Source of the DNA: an uncultured Pirellula sp.
GTDB taxonomy: Bacteria > Planctomycetota > Planctomycetia > Pirellulales > Pirellulaceae
Direction of reading: 5' to 3'
Assembly (NCBI GenBank): GCA_903837255.1
Contig: CAILTZ010000757.1
Span: forward strand, 1 to 12,536
Length of the DNA stretch: 12,536 bases
Below the pieces are notes generated by a model. The model did no database searches, was not told where the DNA came from, and worked only from the letters and a program-made list of their open reading frames with translations. Shown here piece after piece: positions 8,882 through 12,536 of the stretch. The position numbers were made by a program, and so were the translations under genes. Numbering within the stretch: position 1 is the stretch's first letter; each line of letters starts with the position of its first letter.

Positions 8882-8886
8882 AGGAG
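8882..8886 (+). promoter_or_regulatory. ribosome binding site deciding a GTG start
   Basis: AGGAG ends 7 bases before the GTG at 8894. The GTG gives a protein that starts MDDLKRYIKE directly ahead of the membrane helix, as expected for a bitopic PilO-like protein. Confidence 0.65.
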
Positions 8887-8893
8887 AATTCCC

Positions 8894-10777
8894 GTGGACG
8901 ATTTGAAACGATACATCAAAGAGATTGCCAAGTATTCCTTTTGGATCATGGCGGGTTTGGTGCTGCTGCTCTCGAGCGTGATCTTCTATCTGACATCGTC
9001 GAGTATGTATTCGTCGATTTCCCAGCGGATCAGCACGATCAACGGGGTGTTTTCCAAGGTCAACGAAGTCGGGGGCAAGACAGCCACGCACCCAAACGAA
9101 TTGTCCCACAAAGAGATGGAGAAACGGCTCGAAGGGCTTGTTTCGGATGTCGACCAAGCCTGGCAGTTTCAATACGAGCGTCAAAAAGAGTTTCTGACTT
9201 GGCCCCAAAATGCGTTTCAATTTCCAAAGGTTCATGAGATTTTTGATGGATTAAGACCCTTCGAGAAGAAGGTTGCCTTCCCGATTCCAGAACCGGTTCC
9301 GACACCGTTGGATCAGATCACCGTGCAGGATAGGAAAGTTTACAAGGACTACATCGAGCCTGAGTTTCCGGCGCTTGCCAAACGCATCGGCAGCACTTGG
9401 AAGTTCGTGCTGGACCAAAAGGCGATGGCGCCAGCCGGAGGCTTCGAGCCTCCCAGTGGCGGTAGCTTTGCTCCCGGAGGCTTGACGTCAGGGGCCGGTA
9501 GAGCCGACGAAACCAAAGACTTGGTTCGCTGGTCGGAGGCCTCTCAAAAGGAGTTGATCTCCACGGCGATGCCTTGGTATGCAAGATCCACACCTCCGAC
9601 GATCCATGAAATCTACTACACACAAGAAGATATTTGGCTCTTAAGAGGGATCATGGACATCCTTGCCAATACCAACTCGGAAGCCAAAGAGAACTTCCAA
9701 GCGGTGGTTCGAGAAATCGAGTGGATTCGCTGGGGGGCCAAGGCTAGTCGGGATGCCGGCAGTCTTTCGGGTGCTGGGGCAGCCGCAGGTGGGATGGGCG
9801 GAATGATGGGAGGAATGATGGGAGGCGGGCCGCCGGCCGATTATGCCGGTGGCGGTGGAGGTGGTCCTCCGGCTGGCTATGGTGGTGCGGGTGGTGGAAA
9901 AGGAGGCTCGATGATCCCAGCGGCATCCGCCAGGGCAAAAGATCCAGCCGAAGGTCGATACGTCGATACATCCTTCAAGCCTTTGACGGGTGCCCAGCTA
10001 CGAACGGCGATGAATCTCCAGAATGCTACCGATGCAGTGATCGCCGTGGCCAAGCGAGTCCCGGTTCGAATGCGTATCAAGATCGATGAGTCCCAGCTCG
10101 GGCGTCTGATCACCGAGTGCGGCAATGGAAAGATGATGCTCGAGGTCTTGCAAGTCCGTTACAACACAGAATCGGCCTCCAGTGGGGGGGCAGCCGGCAG
10201 TGGCGGAGCCGCAGGCGGATTCGGTGGCGGTGGTGGCGAGGGTGGAATGCCCGGTTTGGGTGCTGCTGGAGCTGGCGGATCTGGAGCCGAATTGCGAGGT
10301 GATGGAGAAGGAGGAGAGCCCGAGTCAGGTGAAGGTGGGGCGATGCCGGGAATGGGAAGTGCAGGGGGTGGTTCGGCCATCAAGTCTAGCAACGGCGAAG
10401 TTGCCGTCGAAATCTTTGGTCTGGTTTATCTGTTTAATCCTCCAGCGAGCCTAAGTAGCACAAAAACTGCGGAAGCAGCGCAAGCGGCTCCCGCCGATGC
10501 AAACGCACCGGCGGGTCCAGCTGCAGCGGCTGATCCAAACGCGCCGGCGGAGCCAACTGCCCCGGCTGATCCAAACTCGCCGGCGGAGCCAGCTGCACCG
10601 GCTGATCCAAACCCAGCGGCTGATCCAAACGCAGCGGCTGATCCAAACGCACCGGCTGATCCAAACGCGCCGGCCGAGCCAGCTGCCCCGGCGGATCCAA
10701 ATGCGCCAGCGGAGCCAAACGCACCTGCGGATCCATCCACTAACCCACCGACGAATCCCGCTTCGGGAAACAACTAA
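8894..10777 (+). CDS. PilO-like bitopic inner-membrane protein with Gly-rich inserts and an Ala/Pro-rich tail
   Basis: Likely partner of the upstream PilM-PilN-like protein, at the place PilO usually occupies. It has 627 residues, against about 200 for classical PilO. A short cytoplasmic head (1-14) leads to one transmembrane helix (about 15-34) and a helical, possibly coiled-coil, region (about 37-90). A mixed domain reaches residue 285, with a small Gly/Pro patch near 178-200. The first Gly-rich tract covers about 287-340 (with GMMGGMMGGGPP). A compact alpha/beta part follows: strand VPVRMRIKI (389-397), a helix, then strand MMLEVLQVRYN (414-424). The second Gly-rich tract is about 429-495 and contains EPESG (475-479). 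The last strand is VAVEIFGLVYLFNP (502-515). A repetitive tail of Ala, Pro, Asp and Asn runs to the end. PilO-like is inferred from position, topology and the ferredoxin-like strand pattern; sequence identity is not obvious. Confidence 0.8.
   Translation: MDDLKRYIKEIAKYSFWIMAGLVLLLSSVIFYLTSSSMYSSISQRISTINGVFSKVNEVGGKTATHPNELSHKEMEKRLEGLVSDVDQAWQFQYERQKEFLTWPQNAFQFPKVHEIFDGLRPFEKKVAFPIPEPVPTPLDQITVQDRKVYKDYIEPEFPALAKRIGSTWKFVLDQKAMAPAGGFEPPSGGSFAPGGLTSGAGRADETKDLVRWSEASQKELISTAMPWYARSTPPTIHEIYYTQEDIWLLRGIMDILANTNSEAKENFQAVVREIEWIRWGAKASRDAGSLSGAGAAAGGMGGMMGGMMGGGPPADYAGGGGGGPPAGYGGAGGGKGGSMIPAASARAKDPAEGRYVDTSFKPLTGAQLRTAMNLQNATDAVIAVAKRVPVRMRIKIDESQLGRLITECGNGKMMLEVLQVRYNTESASSGGAAGSGGAAGGFGGGGGEGGMPGLGAAGAGGSGAELRGDGEGGEPESGEGGAMPGMGSAGGGSAIKSSNGEVAVEIFGLVYLFNPPASLSSTKTAEAAQAAPADANAPAGPAAAADPNAPAEPTAPADPNSPAEPAAPADPNPAADPNAAADPNAPADPNAPAEPAAPADPNAPAEPNAPADPSTNPPTNPASGNN
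9752..9910 (+). repeat. first Gly-rich tract of the PilO-like gene
   Basis: Encodes about residues 287-340. It includes a perfect 12-bp tandem duplication, GGAATGATGGGA at 9800-9811 and 9812-9823 (GMMG twice). It also has a GGPPAGYGG segment (9860-9885) almost identical in DNA to one in the next gene. Confidence 0.8.
10178..10380 (+). repeat. second Gly-rich tract of the PilO-like gene
   Basis: Encodes about residues 429-495: Gly with Ala, Ser and Glu, including GGEPESGEGG. It sits between the last two predicted strands of the C-terminal domain. Homopolymer runs such as the G-run at 10184-10190 make it a likely place for length variation. Confidence 0.8.
10493..10735 (+). repeat. imperfect tandem repeat coding an Ala/Pro/Asp/Asn-rich tail
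   Basis: Codons repeat in 18- and 36-base steps to give variants of PADPNAPAEPAA from about residue 534 to 614. The commonest unit is GCTGATCCAAAC with GCG/CCG around it. The peptide should be extended and flexible, like the proline-rich spacers of cell-wall-spanning proteins. The open frames on the opposite strand here are compositional shadows. Confidence 0.85.
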
Positions 10778-10780
10778 CCT

Positions 10781-10785
10781 AGGAG
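10781..10785 (+). promoter_or_regulatory. ribosome binding site of the third operon gene
   Basis: AGGAG ends 7 bases before the ATG at 10793 and only 3 bases after the preceding TAA. The 15-base intergenic gap points to a single transcript. Confidence 0.65.
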
Positions 10786-10792
10786 TTCGTTC

Positions 10793-12536
10793 ATGTTCGG
10801 AAAAAAGAAAAACAAAGACGAAGCCGACAGTAAACCAGTCGAGAGCAAGTCTGACGACAAGGCGTCTGCAAAGAGCAAGTCGAAGTCCAAGCGGAGCTTC
10901 AATGCCAAGGAGTTCATGCTCTATCACGTCGAGAAGTTCGTCTTTGGACTGATGCTTTTGCTCAGTGCTGGGTTGGTTTACTTGGGGTTTACCTCCAAGA
11001 CCATCGAATCGACCAAGGACCCCAAAAAGCTTTCAGACAAGGCCAGCCAAGTCCTCAGTCAGATACGCGAAAACCACTGGGATGCCATCAAGGACGAGGA
11101 TCCCCGGGTCAAAGGGGTCATCGACGTGAGCTATGCCGAAAAGTCGGTTGATTCAACCAAGCAGATTCCCAAGGATCTTTACAGGCCAGAGATTCCCGTT
11201 CCGGGGGCAAGGATTACCGGTCATCGAATCGACCCGGATCTTCTTGCTGCCCGATCCTTGGAAGCAAGCTATTTTTTCGGTCCAATTGTCATTGGGAATG
11301 CCAACGCAACTTTGGTGGAGTATCTCGATAAGCTCAAAGATGCTGAGGAGCCTAGGGCTGCTCGCAGGAAGGAGTCCAACGCTGGCAGGCCTGGCGGTGG
11401 TAATGAGGGAGAGAGTGGAGGACCTCCGGGATCGGGCAGGGGTGGGCCTGGTGGAGGACCTCCGGGTCTGACCGGAGGCGGTGGGCCTCCAGGATTCGGC
11501 GGTGGCATGGGTGGAGCAGCGCCGGTTGGTGCCAAGCGTTATTTATCGGCCGGTTACGATCAAGGTTTTCCGTCGCACATACTCGGGCAATCAAACCCGA
11601 ATGACCCCCGCAGAAAATCGATCGGCCCAAGAGACATCGGTTTTGTAAGCGTAATGGCATTGGCTCCTCACCAAGAGTTGGAAAAAGAGTACCGCGCCAA
11701 ACTCTCTCCGGGTGGCAACATCATGCCTGGTCGTGACACACCCAACTATGTGGGATTTGAAGTCGAACGGGTCGATGTGACCGAGGATCCAAGCAAGCAG
11801 ATACAGGAATCCGATTGGCAAGCGTTGCCCAACGCCGGTTCTGAGCGGCTCAAAGAACTTGCAAAAAACGTGTGGCTTGGAACAGCCCCCGAGGTTTGCG
11901 AGGCTGGTTGGACAACACCCAACATCACCATTCCCGTTCCTCCCCTACTGATCAAGAACTATCGCGATTTCGTATCGCACCCCGACGTGCCTAAAGTCGG
12001 ATCGGGGGCCAGTGTCGCCCCTCCTCCCGGCGGACGTGGTGGTATGGGTGGACTTGGCGGTGGAGGAAGCAGTGGATTTGAGGGGGAGTCGGGAGGAGGA
12101 GAGTCCGAAGGTGGAGCGCCTAGTGGTCCTGCTGGTGGAGCACCTCCGGGATACGGAGGTGGTGGTCCTCCGGCTGGTTATGGTGGAGGAGCAGGCGCCG
12201 GTGGACCTCCGGCAGGCTATGGTGGGGGAGCTGGTGCCGGTGGACCTCCGTCAGGTTATGGTGGAGGAGCTGGTGCTGGTGGCCCGCCTGCTGGGTATGG
12301 GGGCGGAGCGGCTCCGGGTGGCGGGCCTGGCGGCTTTGGTGGCCTGGGTGGCGCCGGTGGCTTAGGTGGAGCTGGTGGTCTTGGTGGTGCCGGTGGCCTT
12401 GGTGGTAGTGGACCTGTTCGAGCGGACATCCCTCGCGAGTTACCATCTACCAAGTACTCGCTGGTACGTTTTTATGCCTATGAAGCCAAACAGAACCGCG
12501 TTTATCGGTATCGCGTTCGATGGCTTATGTACGACG
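10793..12536 (+). CDS. third bitopic membrane protein of the pilus-like operon (partial, runs off the window)
   Basis: Open from ATG 10793 to the window end with no stop, at least 581 codons. The cytoplasmic head is long and very charged (1-46; MFGKKKNKDEAD, then Lys/Ser repeats up to SKSKSKSKR). One transmembrane helix follows (about 49-66, FVFGLMLLLSAGLVYLGF). A helical and mixed extracytoplasmic region runs to 195, and a first Gly/Pro-rich tract covers 196-246. A folded domain covers about 247-402 (GFVSVMALAPHQELEKEYR; PNYVGFEVERVDV). A second, longer Gly-rich tract covers 403-541, then a strand-rich segment begins: KYSLVRFYAYEAKQNRVYRYRVRWLMYD. I do not recognise the family. It sits where PilP would be in a classical pilMNOP set, and its single-helix topology would suit that, but I see no PilP lipobox. 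Start and frame are secure; the role is inference from the operon. Confidence 0.85.
   Translation, partial: MFGKKKNKDEADSKPVESKSDDKASAKSKSKSKRSFNAKEFMLYHVEKFVFGLMLLLSAGLVYLGFTSKTIESTKDPKKLSDKASQVLSQIRENHWDAIKDEDPRVKGVIDVSYAEKSVDSTKQIPKDLYRPEIPVPGARITGHRIDPDLLAARSLEASYFFGPIVIGNANATLVEYLDKLKDAEEPRAARRKESNAGRPGGGNEGESGGPPGSGRGGPGGGPPGLTGGGGPPGFGGGMGGAAPVGAKRYLSAGYDQGFPSHILGQSNPNDPRRKSIGPRDIGFVSVMALAPHQELEKEYRAKLSPGGNIMPGRDTPNYVGFEVERVDVTEDPSKQIQESDWQALPNAGSERLKELAKNVWLGTAPEVCEAGWTTPNITIPVPPLLIKNYRDFVSHPDVPKVGSGASVAPPPGGRGGMGGLGGGGSSGFEGESGGGESEGGAPSGPAGGAPPGYGGGGPPAGYGGGAGAGGPPAGYGGGAGAGGPPSGYGGGAGAGGPPAGYGGGAAPGGGPGGFGGLGGAGGLGGAGGLGGAGGLGGSGPVRADIPRELPSTKYSLVRFYAYEAKQNRVYRYRVRWLMYD
11378..11530 (+). 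repeat. first Gly/Pro-rich tract of the third gene
   Basis: Encodes about residues 196-246 with repeated GGPPG units (GGPPGSG, GGGPPGL, GGPPGF). It includes NEGESGG at 204-210, a relative of the EPESG motif in the two upstream genes. Confidence 0.8.
12167..12322 (+). repeat. 39-bp tandem repeat, four units (PPAGYGGGAGAGG)
   Basis: Units start at 12167, 12206, 12245 and 12284 and encode PPAGYGGGAGAGG, PPAGYGGGAGAGG, PPSGYGGGAGAGG and PPAGYGGGAAPGG. A shorter relative (PPGYGGGG) precedes them. The reading frame is kept because 39 is a multiple of three. Confidence 0.9.
12338..12409 (+). repeat. 18-bp tandem repeat, four units (GGLGGA)
   Basis: Units at 12338, 12356, 12374 and 12392 encode GGLGGA three times and then GGLGGS. 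The Leu codon changes (CTG, TTA, CTT, CTT), which argues against very recent duplication of all copies. Confidence 0.88.

Larger units (their letters stand above)
11999..12415 (+). repeat. second Gly-rich tract of the third gene
   Basis: About 139 residues (403-541). It opens with APPPGGRGGMGG, has EGESGGGESEGG at 430-441, then passes into two tandem arrays listed separately. Synonymous codons differ between units, so the peptide pattern is better kept than the DNA. Confidence 0.85.

Noticed and set aside
10426..10927. Several long minus-strand open frames rich in Gly/Ala/Ser or Arg/Trp
   Set aside because: They mirror the Ala/Pro/Asp/Asn repeat on the + strand and one overlaps the start of the next gene; their repetitive composition is a shadow.
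12167..12409. Tandem repeats considered as a CRISPR-like or iteron array
   Set aside because: Units are contiguous without spacers, are in frame, and continue the Gly-rich peptide; this is coding repetition.

Overview
The window looks like a piece of a planctomycete chromosome, probably from the Pirellula/Rhodopirellula side of the phylum; this placement is an inference. It rests on three things. A signal-anchored protein opens with the 'LGSxSYxxR...LxxxG' HEAT-like segment common in planctomycete envelope proteins. The pilus-type genes carry very long glycine-rich and Ala/Pro/Asp/Asn-rich tracts. GC content is moderate, with mixed ATG/GTG starts. I see no tRNA, rRNA, CRISPR array, insertion sequence or phage gene.

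Layout: (1) 1-50, possible 3' tip of a + strand gene, then about 230 bases without a convincing gene. (2) 280-1338 (-), a secreted HtrA/DegP-type serine protease with one PDZ domain. (3) 1432-2721 (+), thymidine phosphorylase (deoA), head-to-head with the protease. (4) 2807-4159 (+), argininosuccinate synthase of the long E. coli type (argG). (5) 4163-6202 (-), a large membrane-anchored HEAT/TPR-like protein that converges on argG with only 3 bases between stop codons. (6) 6203-6482, a divergent intergenic region with a good sigma70-like promoter facing right. (7) 6483 to the window end, three consecutive + strand genes: a PilM-like ATPase fused to a PilN-like membrane segment, a PilO-like bitopic protein, and a third bitopic protein that is open at the window edge.

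The part most worth attention is the right half. The first protein has a complete actin-like PilM fold. The peptide NLLPKD and a transmembrane helix follow directly; together these are the hallmark of the PilN N-terminus that docks into PilM. The two partners, normally separate, therefore appear to be one polypeptide. The second protein has PilO-like topology. All three proteins carry long Gly-rich segments. In the first two, these sit between the last predicted beta strands of the putative periplasmic domain. The acidic motif E-[P/G]-E-S-G recurs in all three proteins with different codons. I read this as a rearranged, Gly-rich variant of the PilMNO inner-membrane alignment complex of type IV pili or type II secretion. 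The third gene may be a PilP-position or lineage-specific component. The left half is ordinary housekeeping metabolism and envelope quality control.
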